Source: Phycisphaerae bacterium
Lineage (GTDB): Bacteria > Planctomycetota > Phycisphaerae > Phycisphaerales > SM1A02
NCBI GenBank assembly: GCA_002862325.1
Contig: PKCT01000217.1
Location: 1-19,712 of the forward strand
Length of the DNA stretch: 19,712 nt
Reading direction: 5' to 3'
The notes under the pieces are model-generated. The model did not search any database. It saw only the letters and a list, made by a program, of their open reading frames with translations, and had not been told where the DNA came from. Made by a program: the position numbers and the translations under genes. Every line of letters starts with the position of its first letter. The first letter of the stretch is position 1. Below, piece after piece: positions 1 to 7,743 of the stretch.

Positions 1-1121
1 CCATCACCGCCGAGCGCGACGACGACGTGCTCCCGTGCAGCGCTCGCCAGGAGGGTCGTGGGCACCAGCGAGGAATCGGCGAAGGGTTCACTCGTGATGT
101 CCTGGACGCGACGGACCTCCGCAAGGACCTCGGCATCGGTGGGGCGAATCACATGATGCGTGCCGCCGATCCGGCGGGCGACGTCGGCGGCCTCCGCCGA
201 CTCGTCGAAGGCGCCTGGCATCGCGAGCGTGAAGCAGGGCACCGCATCGACGATCTCGGAGGCGAGGCCCGCGACGAGCCGTGAATCGAGTCCCCCGGAC
301 AACATCACGCCGACCGGGCGATCCGCTCGACACTGTCGGTGGACGCTGCGGCGAACGACCTCCAGGGTGGAGGGTGACTGCCCGGGGGCCGGATTCGGGG
401 TCGTGAGGTCGCGGGGCGGGAGCGGGGGCGTCCACCACGCGGTTCGCGTGACGTGGAGCGTCTTCAAATCGACGGTCGCGAGCCCACCGGGTGCAAGATG
501 CTCGACGCCGGAGCGGATCGATCGGGGCCAGGGGACGACGCCGATTCGAAGAAACCAACGGAAGGACGTCTCGTCGATCTCCTGCAGTCGGGTCGCGAAC
601 GGATCGGGGAGCGTCTCGAGTGCCTGCAGGTCGCTTGCGAACGCGAGTGCGCCCGCGGCGAGAGCCAGCAGCAGGGGTTTCTGACCAGCGCGATCCCGTG
701 CCAGGAGAAGTCGTCGCTCCTGGCGATCGAGTACCGCGATCGCGAAGATGCCATCCACACGGCGGAGCGTCTCTTCGACGCCCCAGGCGTCAAAGCCCGC
801 GAGGAGGACTTCGGTGTCGGAGGTCGATTCGAACCGCGTACCCAGTCGCTCGAGGGTGCTCCGCTGCTCGGGGTGGTCGAAGATCGAGCCGTTGAATGCG
901 ATGGCATACCGACCCGAAGCGGAATTCATGGGTTGGCGACCCCCGTCGCCCGGGTCGAAGATCGCAAGACGGTGATGTTCGAGGACGAGACGCCGTTCAC
1001 GGTCGAGGAGGCGTCCTCGACCGTCCGGGCCGCGGCGCGCGAGAATGACGTCCGTCCGTGCGATCGCCGATTCGAGATCGATCCGACCATTTGGATCCAG
1101 AACACCGGCGAAGCCACACAT
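1..1121 (-). CDS. asnB: AsnB-type glutamine amidotransferase (asparagine synthase family), C-terminus cut by window edge
   Basis: Reading from ATG at 1121 the frame stays open for 373 codons to the left edge, so the 3' end is missing. The protein starts MCGFAGVLD; after Met removal Cys2 is the class II glutaminase nucleophile. The glutaminase binding features are present: HHRLAIFD (about residue 50-57), FNGSIFD in place of the usual YNGEIYN, and SDTE. The synthetase domain follows, with the ATP pyrophosphatase loop SGGLDS at residues 275-280, and the visible part ends in ALGGDG, the usual second nucleotide-binding motif. Family knowledge: such enzymes amidate a carboxylate using glutamine and ATP. 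In polysaccharide loci the acceptor is often a uronic acid or other sugar acid, not aspartate. The start lies one base after the stop of the upstream dehydratase gene, so the two are likely co-translated. Acceptor unknown. Confidence 0.93.
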   Translation of the reverse strand, partial: MCGFAGVLDPNGRIDLESAIARTDVILARRGPDGRGRLLDRERRLVLEHHRLAIFDPGDGGRQPMNSASGRYAIAFNGSIFDHPEQRSTLERLGTRFESTSDTEVLLAGFDAWGVEETLRRVDGIFAIAVLDRQERRLLLARDRAGQKPLLLALAAGALAFASDLQALETLPDPFATRLQEIDETSFRWFLRIGVVPWPRSIRSGVEHLAPGGLATVDLKTLHVTRTAWWTPPLPPRDLTTPNPAPGQSPSTLEVVRRSVHRQCRADRPVGVMLSGGLDSRLVAGLASEIVDAVPCFTLAMPGAFDESAEAADVARRIGGTHHVIRPTDAEVLAEVRRVQDITSEPFADSSLVPTTLLASAAREHVVVALGGD

Positions 1122-1122
1122 C

Positions 1123-3018
1123 TCAGGAACCCTTGAGATTACCGAAGGACTTGAGCAGGTCGCGAAGCCTGGCCACATCGCGGCGGCCGATTGCGGTCGA
1201 GATCTCCTCGATCATGTTCTGCACGGTCGAGTGATCGAAGCTCTCCTCGATCGCACGGAAGATGCGTTCATGATCGGACGGAGATGCGTTGTCACCGATG
1301 AGAAGCTCCTCGAAGATCTTCTCGCCGGGCCGGAGTCCGATGAACTCGATCTCAATATCGCCTTCCGGATGATCGGCATCCTTGACGGCGAGCCCGTTGA
1401 GTTCGATCAGCGTTCGGGCAAGATCCACGATCTTGACCGGATCGCCCATGTCGAGCAGGAACACGTCGCCACCCTCGGTCATGGCCGCCGCCTGGATCAC
1501 CAGTTCGGCGGCTTCGGGGATCATCATGAAGAACCGGGTGATGTCGGGGTGCGTGACGGTGATGGGACCGCCACGTTCGATCTGGCTCCGGAACTTAGGC
1601 ACGACCGACCCGCTCGAATCGATCACGTTTCCGAAACGGACGATCCCGAGCGAGGGCCCGTCCTCTCTGCGTTCGAGCGTGGCCGCGCGATCCTGCACGA
1701 TGATCTCGGCGATCCGCTTGCTTGCGCCCATCGCATTGGTCGGTCGGACCGCCTTGTCCGTCGAAACCAGGATGAATCGCTCCACCTGATGCCTGATCGC
1801 GGTGTCCACCGTCTGGAGCGTGCCGATGACGTTCGTCTCCACACCTGCGACGACATTGTGCTCGACGATGGGGACGTGTTTGTACGCGGCGGCGTGGAAG
1901 ACGACATCGACATGATGCGTGTTGAACACCTCATCCAGGAATGCCTGGTCGAGGACGCTGCCGAGCATGCACTCGATCCTCACCGATCGGTCCTTGATGA
2001 GTTCGGGCAGCTCACTCCCGATCCGGTAGAGGTTGAATTCGGATTGATCGAGGACGACCAGTCGTCGTGGGGCCGCCCTCAGGATCTGCCGGCACAACTC
2101 ACTGCCGATCGATCCGCCGCCGCCGGTCACCAGCACGGATTTTCCGCTGATGGCGTCGAGAACGAGTCGTTCATCCGCGTTCACGGCGGTTCGGCCCAGG
2201 AGATCTTCCATGTCGAGCTGGCGAAGATCGCGGAAGTTGGCCTGGCCCGCGACGAGCTCCTCCATCGTCGGCACCGTGAGGATCTCGGCGTTGAGCGGTC
2301 GGAGACGGTCGATGATCGACTTGCGGACGTCGGCGTCGACCGAAGGAAGGGCGAGAAACACCGATTTGAATCCGGTTTCTGCCGCGAGCCTGGGGAGCAG
2401 ATCGCTCGAGTACACCTTGAGTCCGGCCACGTTTCGTCCGTGATGTCGCTTGTCGTCGTCGACGAATCCGACGAGGGACCATCGGGGGTCCGCCGTCAGC
2501 GCCGCGGCGAGTCCTGCTCCGGCCACGCCGGCACCGTAGATGATGGCCTTGACCGAATCGGCCTGACCATCGATGCTGAGAAAGTACTTCGCCAGCAGGC
2601 GGAGTGGCCAGATTCCAAGGAAACTCAGAACGCCCAGCATGATGAGGACGGATCGCGACTGATTGCCGGTTCGATCGAGGATGAAGCTGAGGCTCACCAT
2701 CACGATGGTGAGCAGGAGGCAGGCGCTGGCGATTCGTCCAGCCAGCTTCACAGTCGAGTACCGAAGGACTTCCGAGTAGACGCCCATGACGGCAAGAAGC
2801 GTGACCCCGACCATGGGTGCCAGAAGCGTGATCAGGAAATGGGCTTGGAATCCCTGGGAGATTCCTGGTCCGGATGCGGTCTCGCTGTACCGAAGCGCAA
2901 TCGCGAGGACCGCCGCTCCATAGAAGATGAGGAGATCCAGCAGCACCAGGATCGCGAATTTGAGAGGTCGCGGCAGCCGAGAGAGTTCGCGCGCAAACCG
3001 GGATGCGGCGAAGGTCAT
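1123..3018 (-). CDS. Membrane nucleotide-sugar 4,6-dehydratase, WbpM/CapD/FlaA1 family
   Basis: The 631-residue length is typical of the large membrane-bound family members. About four hydrophobic segments fill residues 20-145. A first Rossmann-like domain has GAGVAGAG at 162-169. The catalytic SDR domain starts with VLVTGGGGSIGSE at 295-307. The triad is of the SMK type used by large members: Ser419, Met430 (replacing Tyr) and Lys434 in NAMGASK. Other family marks are AAYKHVP (377-383), FGNVIDSSGSVVP (462-474) and LRPGEKIFEEL (562-572). Known role: removes water from UDP-GlcNAc or a similar sugar nucleotide to give a 4-keto-6-deoxy sugar, at the inner face of the cytoplasmic membrane. The start ATG overlaps the stop of the acetyltransferase gene by 4 bases, and GGGAG lies 6 bases upstream (3025-3029), so the start is well supported. 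The exact substrate and product cannot be told from sequence. Confidence 0.95.
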   Translation of the reverse strand: MTFAASRFARELSRLPRPLKFAILVLLDLLIFYGAAVLAIALRYSETASGPGISQGFQAHFLITLLAPMVGVTLLAVMGVYSEVLRYSTVKLAGRIASACLLLTIVMVSLSFILDRTGNQSRSVLIMLGVLSFLGIWPLRLLAKYFLSIDGQADSVKAIIYGAGVAGAGLAAALTADPRWSLVGFVDDDKRHHGRNVAGLKVYSSDLLPRLAAETGFKSVFLALPSVDADVRKSIIDRLRPLNAEILTVPTMEELVAGQANFRDLRQLDMEDLLGRTAVNADERLVLDAISGKSVLVTGGGGSIGSELCRQILRAAPRRLVVLDQSEFNLYRIGSELPELIKDRSVRIECMLGSVLDQAFLDEVFNTHHVDVVFHAAAYKHVPIVEHNVVAGVETNVIGTLQTVDTAIRHQVERFILVSTDKAVRPTNAMGASKRIAEIIVQDRAATLERREDGPSLGIVRFGNVIDSSGSVVPKFRSQIERGGPITVTHPDITRFFMMIPEAAELVIQAAAMTEGGDVFLLDMGDPVKIVDLARTLIELNGLAVKDADHPEGDIEIEFIGLRPGEKIFEELLIGDNASPSDHERIFRAIEESFDHSTVQNMIEEISTAIGRRDVARLRDLLKSFGNLKGS

Positions 3019-3644
3019 CGATCGCTCCCGGTCGAGTGTCGATGCATCTCGCCGTCTCGAAGCTCGTATCGATCTCCGGTATGCGGACAGATCGCCTCGC
3101 CGGATCCGTCGAGGGGAAGATCGAGGCGTTCGCCGAAGGCGCTCATCCAGCCGACCTGCTTGGCGGGCACGCCGACCACGAGCGCGAACGCAGGGACATC
3201 CCGATTCACAACCGCCCCGGCGCCGATGAACGCGTTCTCGCCGATCTCGACGCCGCAGACGATGGTGCAGTTCGCACCAAGAGTCGCGCCACGTCGAATC
3301 ATGGTGTCCCGGTACTCGTCACGGCGGCTGACCGCCGATCTCGGGTTGTAGACGTTGGTGAACACCATGCTCGGTCCGCAGAAGACGTCGTCCTCGAGCA
3401 CGACGTTGTCGTAGACGGAGACGTTGTTCTGGATCTTCACGTTGTCACCGATCGTCACGCGATTCCCGACGAAGACGTTCTGTCCAAGCGAGCAGTTCCG
3501 ACCGATGGTCGCGTCGCCGCAGACGTGGACGAAGTGCCAGACGCGGGTGCCTTCGCCGATTCTCGCGCCCGCGTCCACGATTGCGGATTCATGGACCTTG
3601 ACGTCTTCGTGCATCTCGACGCGATGGGGGTGTGACTCGGTCAT
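3015..3644 (-). CDS. Hexapeptide-repeat sugar N-acetyltransferase, WbpD/WlbB type
   Basis: This 209-residue protein consists of left-handed beta-helix hexapeptide repeats from about residue 15 to 150 (AIVDAGARIGEGTRVWH, ATIGRNCSLGQNVFVG, VTIGDNVKIQNNVSV, and so on), then VVGVPAKQVGWMS at 156-168 and a short tail with CPHTGDRYEL. The WHFVHV stretch, FTNVYNPRS loop and tail match the WbpD/WlbB group, which acetylates the 3-amino group of UDP-2-acetamido-3-amino-2,3-dideoxy-glucuronate with acetyl-CoA. The frame is open much farther upstream, but that part is antiparallel noise over the dehydrogenase gene; ATG 3644 lies 5 bases after that gene's stop and gives a normal family length. An alternative start is the Met at residue 11. 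The partner genes for the same pathway are next to it (dehydrogenase upstream, aminotransferase two genes further up). The family is clear; the exact sugar is inferred. Confidence 0.92.
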   Translation of the reverse strand: MTESHPHRVEMHEDVKVHESAIVDAGARIGEGTRVWHFVHVCGDATIGRNCSLGQNVFVGNRVTIGDNVKIQNNVSVYDNVVLEDDVFCGPSMVFTNVYNPRSAVSRRDEYRDTMIRRGATLGANCTIVCGVEIGENAFIGAGAVVNRDVPAFALVVGVPAKQVGWMSAFGERLDLPLDGSGEAICPHTGDRYELRDGEMHRHSTGSDR

Positions 3645-3649
3645 CGGGC

Positions 3650-4714
3650 TCAGTACTCGAGTGGAAGGCTGATGGCGCGACCATCGCGTGCGGAAAGGTA
3701 GGCCGCGATCAGGACCTCGAGACTCTTCAATCCCTCGCGTCCATCGGTCGCGGGCTCCGTCTTGCCTCGAAGCACGTCGATCACGTTTCTGTAGTAAGCA
3801 GGATGGCCGAAGCCGTAGACGGAGGTGGTCTCGTAGTTGGCTGATCGCACTTCGTCGTCGTAGGGTTTTTCGTCCTCGAAATCCCAGGTCTGGATCTCGT
3901 TGACCGCCATGCCGCCGATTCGAACCGTACCCTTCTCGCCGAGAATGGTCAGCGATCCCTCGTAGTTCTTCGGATACGCGAGCATGGTGACGGCGACCGA
4001 TCCGAGCGTCCCGTTTCGCCACCTCACGTTCATCACGCCGCTGTCCTCGACCTCGATGTCTCGGGCAAGGGTCGCGGTCATCGCGTGGACCTGGTCCACG
4101 GATCCCAGCATCCAGTCGAGGAGATCGATGTAGTGGCTCGCCTGGTTCATGAAGGCGCCGCCGTCGAGCTCCCAGGTGCCGCGCCAGCGATCGGTGTCGT
4201 AGTACGCCTGCGGTCGGGTCCAGAAGACGTTCACCGTGGCCAGGTAGATTCGGCCGAAACGATTCTCGTTGATCGCTCTTCGGAGAAGCTGGAGCGTCGC
4301 GTTGAAACGATTCTGCTTCACCACGAAAAGTCGTACCCCGGCCTGGTCGCATGCCTCGACCATCCGCATGCCGTCCTTCCACCTCGTCGCCATCGGCTTC
4401 TCGGTCATGACGTGCACACCGGCGTCGGCCGCCTCGATGGTCTGTCGCGGGTGCATTCCGCTCGGGGTGCAGATCGCGACGATGTCGGGTTCGCTCTTGG
4501 ACACGAGCTCGGGCAGGAGCTCGAATCGCGGGGTGTCGGCGGGTACGAATTCCTGTTCCATCCTCGCTGGATCGGTGTCGCATACGCCCACGAGATCGAG
4601 GTCGTCGCCCAGATCCTCGATCGCACGGAAATGGTTCTTGGAGATTCTGCCGCATCCCACGACACCGATGCGAATCTTCCGACCGAGGATCGGGTTCGTC
4701 TGTCGTCCAATCAT
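3650..4714 (-). CDS. Gfo/Idh/MocA-family sugar-nucleotide dehydrogenase, WbpB/WlbA-like
   Basis: The 354-residue protein has an N-terminal NAD(P)-binding Rossmann fold with GVVGCGRI at 17-24 and the family EKP motif at 105-107 (catalytic Lys106). The C-terminal alpha/beta domain has GGAFMNQASHYIDLLDWM at 185-202, with His194 as the expected catalytic base. VKQNRFN (132-138) is a mark of the WbpB/WlbA branch. Known role of that branch: oxidises C3 of UDP-GlcNAc uronate to the 3-keto sugar, which the WbpE aminotransferase then aminates and WbpD acetylates. All three types are present within 3.5 kb here. The ATG has AAGGGAG about 11 bases upstream. Other Gfo/Idh/MocA activities are possible, but the neighbour set favours the 3-keto step. 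Confidence 0.9.
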   Translation of the reverse strand: MIGRQTNPILGRKIRIGVVGCGRISKNHFRAIEDLGDDLDLVGVCDTDPARMEQEFVPADTPRFELLPELVSKSEPDIVAICTPSGMHPRQTIEAADAGVHVMTEKPMATRWKDGMRMVEACDQAGVRLFVVKQNRFNATLQLLRRAINENRFGRIYLATVNVFWTRPQAYYDTDRWRGTWELDGGAFMNQASHYIDLLDWMLGSVDQVHAMTATLARDIEVEDSGVMNVRWRNGTLGSVAVTMLAYPKNYEGSLTILGEKGTVRIGGMAVNEIQTWDFEDEKPYDDEVRSANYETTSVYGFGHPAYYRNVIDVLRGKTEPATDGREGLKSLEVLIAAYLSARDGRAISLPLEY

Positions 4715-4743
4715 GAGGTGTTGCTCTCCCTTGCCATGTCACG

Positions 4744-4768
4744 GGTCCGAGGCGGTTTCCGCCGGACC
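4744..4768. repeat. Bulged inverted repeat between flippase-like and dehydrogenase genes
   Basis: The arms GGTCCG + GCGG and CCGC + CGGACC pair to give a 10-bp GC stem with a 2-base bulge and a TTT loop. It sits in the 90-base gap between the stop of the UPF0104-like gene (4805) and the dehydrogenase start (4714). There is no T-run in either direction, so it is not a standard intrinsic terminator. It could weaken read-through or protect an mRNA end within the long operon. Confidence 0.35.
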
Positions 4769-4804
4769 GAGGAGTCTACCGGGATATCGCCGCGTCGAAC
4801 GGCA

Positions 4805-5812
4805 TCATGCCGAGGGGGAGAAACGCGTCATCAGGATGGTGGGGGCCAGAACCAAGGTGGCCAGAAGCATGAGCATCCGGTCAACCAGCGCGATTCCGAT
4901 CATCAGCGGCGGGGCCAGATCGGCAAACCCCGCGGTCACCCCTGCCGTGGCTTCTCGGACCCCCAGGCCCGCGGGGGTGAAGGACAAGGCGGTTCCCAGC
5001 TCGGAGGCGGTCGAGACGACGACGACACCAAGTGGAGCATCGAGGGTTCCGAGCACGCCGTACACCACCAGGCAGAAGCTGGCGATCTTCAAGAGCGCGG
5101 TGATCGTGGACAGGGTCAGGATCCAGAGCAGACGGCGACGCTCCTTGAGCAAATCCGTCATTCCGGTCCATCCATCGGCGAGGGCGATCGCGATCCGCCC
5201 CGATCCCGAGATCCTTGCACGTGATGCGACCAGGTAGCCCGCGCCGACCAGGGGCAGGAGGGAGGCGAACCCGACGATCATCGTGTCCTGCATACCGGTC
5301 GACGTGTCGCCTGCCATTCCGATGCGTACGGCGATCGCTGCGCAAAGACCGATCGATGCGGTGATGACGATCTTGATCGTCAATGACGCGATCTGGACAC
5401 CCGTGAATCGGGCCAGGCCGATCCCGTGTTCGAACTTCAGCAGTGCCGCGGCCGCGACCAGGCCCGACTTCGGTGCGGCGAAGGCGCTGAGGTTCTGCAG
5501 CGTCACGATCCGGATGGCGTGTCGGAATCCGAGACCGCGATCTTCGTCGGTGAACAGGTGCACGAAGAGCCATGCATCCACGACTCGGGTTGCGACCATG
5601 AAGAGGATCGCCAGAATCGCCGGAAGGAAGCGGATCCGGCGGAATGCCTCGAGGAGATCGGCGGGAGCCGACGCCACCAGGATGACGCAGCATCCGATGC
5701 CGGCGAGCGCAATACCCCAGCCGAGGTATCGATGGGCAGCGCCGCGCCGCTCGGGCGTCGGCGCTCGATCGGTCTCAGCCGAGTCGCTCGATGGGTCTCG
5801 GGTCGAGGGCAT
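4805..5812 (-). CDS. UPF0104/YbhN-like multi-pass membrane protein (LPG synthetase/flippase TM family)
   Basis: From ATG 5812 the protein has 335 residues: a polar, disordered N-terminus of about 28 residues, then about 8 hydrophobic segments to the end. The family signature PAGLGVREA sits at residues 280-288, preceded by ELGTALSFT, and ARFTGVQIASL lies at 134-144. Members of this family are the membrane halves of lysyl-phosphatidylglycerol synthases, or stand-alone proteins often found with glycosyltransferases; a role in moving or modifying lipid-linked glycans has been proposed. No catalytic MprF-like domain is attached. A GTG at 5872 would add 20 residues and overlap the aminotransferase gene by 26 bases; neither start has a clear ribosome site, and I prefer the ATG 34 bases after the aminotransferase stop. 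The job here is unknown; transport of a lipid-linked intermediate is a guess. Confidence 0.85.
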   Translation of the reverse strand: MPSTRDPSSDSAETDRAPTPERRGAAHRYLGWGIALAGIGCCVILVASAPADLLEAFRRIRFLPAILAILFMVATRVVDAWLFVHLFTDEDRGLGFRHAIRIVTLQNLSAFAAPKSGLVAAAALLKFEHGIGLARFTGVQIASLTIKIVITASIGLCAAIAVRIGMAGDTSTGMQDTMIVGFASLLPLVGAGYLVASRARISGSGRIAIALADGWTGMTDLLKERRRLLWILTLSTITALLKIASFCLVVYGVLGTLDAPLGVVVVSTASELGTALSFTPAGLGVREATAGVTAGFADLAPPLMIGIALVDRMLMLLATLVLAPTILMTRFSPSA

Positions 5813-5846
5813 GGCGTCTCGGGTGACTTCGGTCGGACATCGCTGG

Positions 5847-7043
5847 TCAGGCGCCGACCGTCTTGAATCCACCGGTGAACGACTGGGCGATGACGTCCGT
5901 GACGTGTTCGAACTCGGGATCCGTCATCGATGGGAAGAGAGGCAGTGATATGCAGCCGTCGAACCAGCGGTCGGCGTTCCGATATCCCGCAGGATCCATC
6001 GACGCGGTCTGCGCCCAGTGGGTCATCGTGTGCAAGGGACGGTAATGAACGCTCGTTCCGACGCCCTTCGCGGCAAGTTGCGAGATCAGCTCGTTGCGGT
6101 CGCATGGGGCATTCGGCTCGACGTGGATGACGAACAGGTGCCAGGCGTCGAACGCGGGGTTCGCAAGCTCGGGTGGGAGCCGGAGTCCGGGGAGTCCGGC
6201 GAGTCGTTCTCGGTATCGCTCGACCAGTGACATGCGAGCTTCGTGGAAGGCGGCCTGTCGCTCCAATTGGGCGACGCCGATCGCGGCGGCGAGGTCGGTG
6301 AGGTTGTACTTGTATCCCGCTGCAACCACGTCGTACTCCCAGCTCGCGCCGACCCGGTGGTGTCGATCCCAAGCGTTGCGGTCGATCCCGTGCAGCCGCA
6401 TGCGCCGCATCCGATCGGCGGTCTCCTCGTCGTCGGTGGTCACCATGCCGCCCTCACCGGTCGTCATGGTCTTGTTCGCGTAGAAACTGAAGCAGCATGC
6501 GGTCGAGCCGATCGCGCTGCCGACGGGGCGCGCGTCGTCGTAGCGTGCCGGAAAGGCGTGGGCCGCGTCCTCGACCACCGCGACCCCGCGGGCCTCGCAC
6601 AGGTCGACGATGCCCTGCGAGGAGTCGTTTCTCATGTCGCATGCCCGGCCTCCGAAGTGGACGGGGATGACCGCGGTGACGGCCGGAAAGCGATCCAGTG
6701 CGTCTTCGAGGATCTCTGGAGTGAGCAGCGCCGTGTCGGGATCGACGTCCACGAGGCGAACCCTGCCCCCCAGGTACTCGACGATCTCTGCGGTCGATGT
6801 GAACGTCAGGGTGGGAACGAGGACCTCCGATCCCGGGCCGATTCCAGCGGCCTCGCAGGCGAGGTGCAGGGCGGCGGTGCAGGAGTTCACGGCGATCGCG
6901 TGTTCGGCACCCACCGCTTCCGCGAACATCGACTCGAAATCCTGGACGCGTCTGCCACTCGTCAGCCAACCGCTCGCGAGCACCTCGCGCACGTATTCGA
7001 GTTCGTTCCCGCCGGCGTCGATACGGAAGAAGGGGACGTTCAT
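5847..7043 (-). CDS. DegT/DnrJ/EryC1-family sugar aminotransferase, WbpE-like
   Basis: A 398-residue PLP enzyme of fold type I. It starts MNVPFFRID, has SGWLTSG at 24-30, NSCTAALHLA at 53-62, VPTLTFTSTA at 76-85, VVEDAAHAF at 156-164 (Asp159 for the pyridine nitrogen) and the PLP-binding Lys191 in SFYANKTMTTGEGG. TSVHYRPLH at 330-338 is also typical. It transfers an amino group from glutamate to a keto sugar nucleotide. Given the WbpB-like and WbpD-like neighbours, amination at C3 is the simplest reading; amination at C4 of the 4-keto product of the WbpM-type dehydratase is the other option. The ATG at 7043 overlaps the stop of the phosphoglycosyl transferase gene (ATGA), which fixes the start; the frame is open upstream but not coding. 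The stop lies 34 bases before the next gene. Confidence 0.94.
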   Translation of the reverse strand: MNVPFFRIDAGGNELEYVREVLASGWLTSGRRVQDFESMFAEAVGAEHAIAVNSCTAALHLACEAAGIGPGSEVLVPTLTFTSTAEIVEYLGGRVRLVDVDPDTALLTPEILEDALDRFPAVTAVIPVHFGGRACDMRNDSSQGIVDLCEARGVAVVEDAAHAFPARYDDARPVGSAIGSTACCFSFYANKTMTTGEGGMVTTDDEETADRMRRMRLHGIDRNAWDRHHRVGASWEYDVVAAGYKYNLTDLAAAIGVAQLERQAAFHEARMSLVERYRERLAGLPGLRLPPELANPAFDAWHLFVIHVEPNAPCDRNELISQLAAKGVGTSVHYRPLHTMTHWAQTASMDPAGYRNADRWFDGCISLPLFPSMTDPEFEHVTDVIAQSFTGGFKTVGA

Positions 7044-7687
7044 GGTTGTGATTGTCGCTGAATGGGCGGCGAGGGTCCAGTGCGACGACCGAAGACGGCG
7101 ACGACGGTCCGGATCAGGATCGCGAGATCGCCCAGGAAAGACCGATTCCGGACGTAGGCTTCCGAGAGATCCAGCTTTCGAGGGAGGATTTCGTCCCGAT
7201 AGCACGCATCAGGATCCTCCGCCGAGGCGAGGATCGACTCCTCGTCCCGGTACTCGATCGAGGCGGGATCGGTGATTCCGGGGCGGACGCTGAGCACCAC
7301 CTCCCAACGCTTCGGATAGACCTTCGTCCACTGCGGGACTTCCGGTCGAGGGCCGACGAGGCTCATGTCGCCGATCAGGACGTTCCAGAGTTGCGGCAAC
7401 TCGTCGAGCTTCGTCTTCCGCAGGATCGCCCCGACCGTCGTGATTCGATGCCGTTGGCCTGGTGTGAACGCGTTCGCTCGGGTGTCCTGCGACGTCGTCA
7501 TCGATCTGAACTTCAGCATGGTGAAGGGGGTTCCGTCCCGACCCACCCGCTGCTGACGAAAGAATGCCCCACCCCGGGAGCTCGACGCCACGACGACTCC
7601 GATCACGATCAGGACGGGAGAGAGGACGACCAGCGCGACGGAAGAGACCGCGACGTCGAGGATTCTCTTTGTCGTGTCTCTCAGCAT
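7040..7687 (-). CDS. Monotopic phosphoglycosyl transferase (bacterial sugar transferase, PglC-like)
   Basis: The 215-residue protein corresponds to the small catalytic form of the family without the large N-terminal membrane domain of WcaJ/WbaP. One hydrophobic re-entrant helix spans about 10-34 with the Ser-Pro kink (SPVL, 23-26). Then come FFRQQRVGRDGTPFTMLKFRSM (42-63) and the catalytic Asp95-Glu96 pair in KLDELPQLWNVL, followed by GDMSLVGPRPE (106-116). Known role: moves a sugar-1-phosphate from a UDP sugar to undecaprenyl phosphate at the cytoplasmic face, the first membrane step of glycan assembly. In this operon the likely donor is the amino sugar made by the adjacent aminotransferase, dehydratase and acetyltransferase, but specificity is not readable. 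A 6+1+6 palindrome (ATGGAC-G-GTCCAT, 7686-7698) overlaps its start codon. Confidence 0.95.
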   Translation of the reverse strand: MLRDTTKRILDVAVSSVALVVLSPVLIVIGVVVASSSRGGAFFRQQRVGRDGTPFTMLKFRSMTTSQDTRANAFTPGQRHRITTVGAILRKTKLDELPQLWNVLIGDMSLVGPRPEVPQWTKVYPKRWEVVLSVRPGITDPASIEYRDEESILASAEDPDACYRDEILPRKLDLSEAYVRNRSFLGDLAILIRTVVAVFGRRTGPSPPIQRQSQP

Positions 7688-7743
7688 GGACGGTCCATCG
7701 TACGTGATGCGAAGTTTCGCGTTCGCGACGTCGCCCCTTCGTG

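Noticed and set aside
1045..3351. Plus-strand open frame of 768 codons opposite the dehydratase gene
   Set aside because: It is rich in Asp, Glu, His and Arg without any domain pattern, and is the antisense shadow of a clear WbpM-type gene in GC-rich DNA.
3645..4742. 366-codon upstream extension of the acetyltransferase frame
   Set aside because: It overlaps the well-supported dehydrogenase gene in another frame and is Arg-rich; the hexapeptide protein only begins at ATG 3644.
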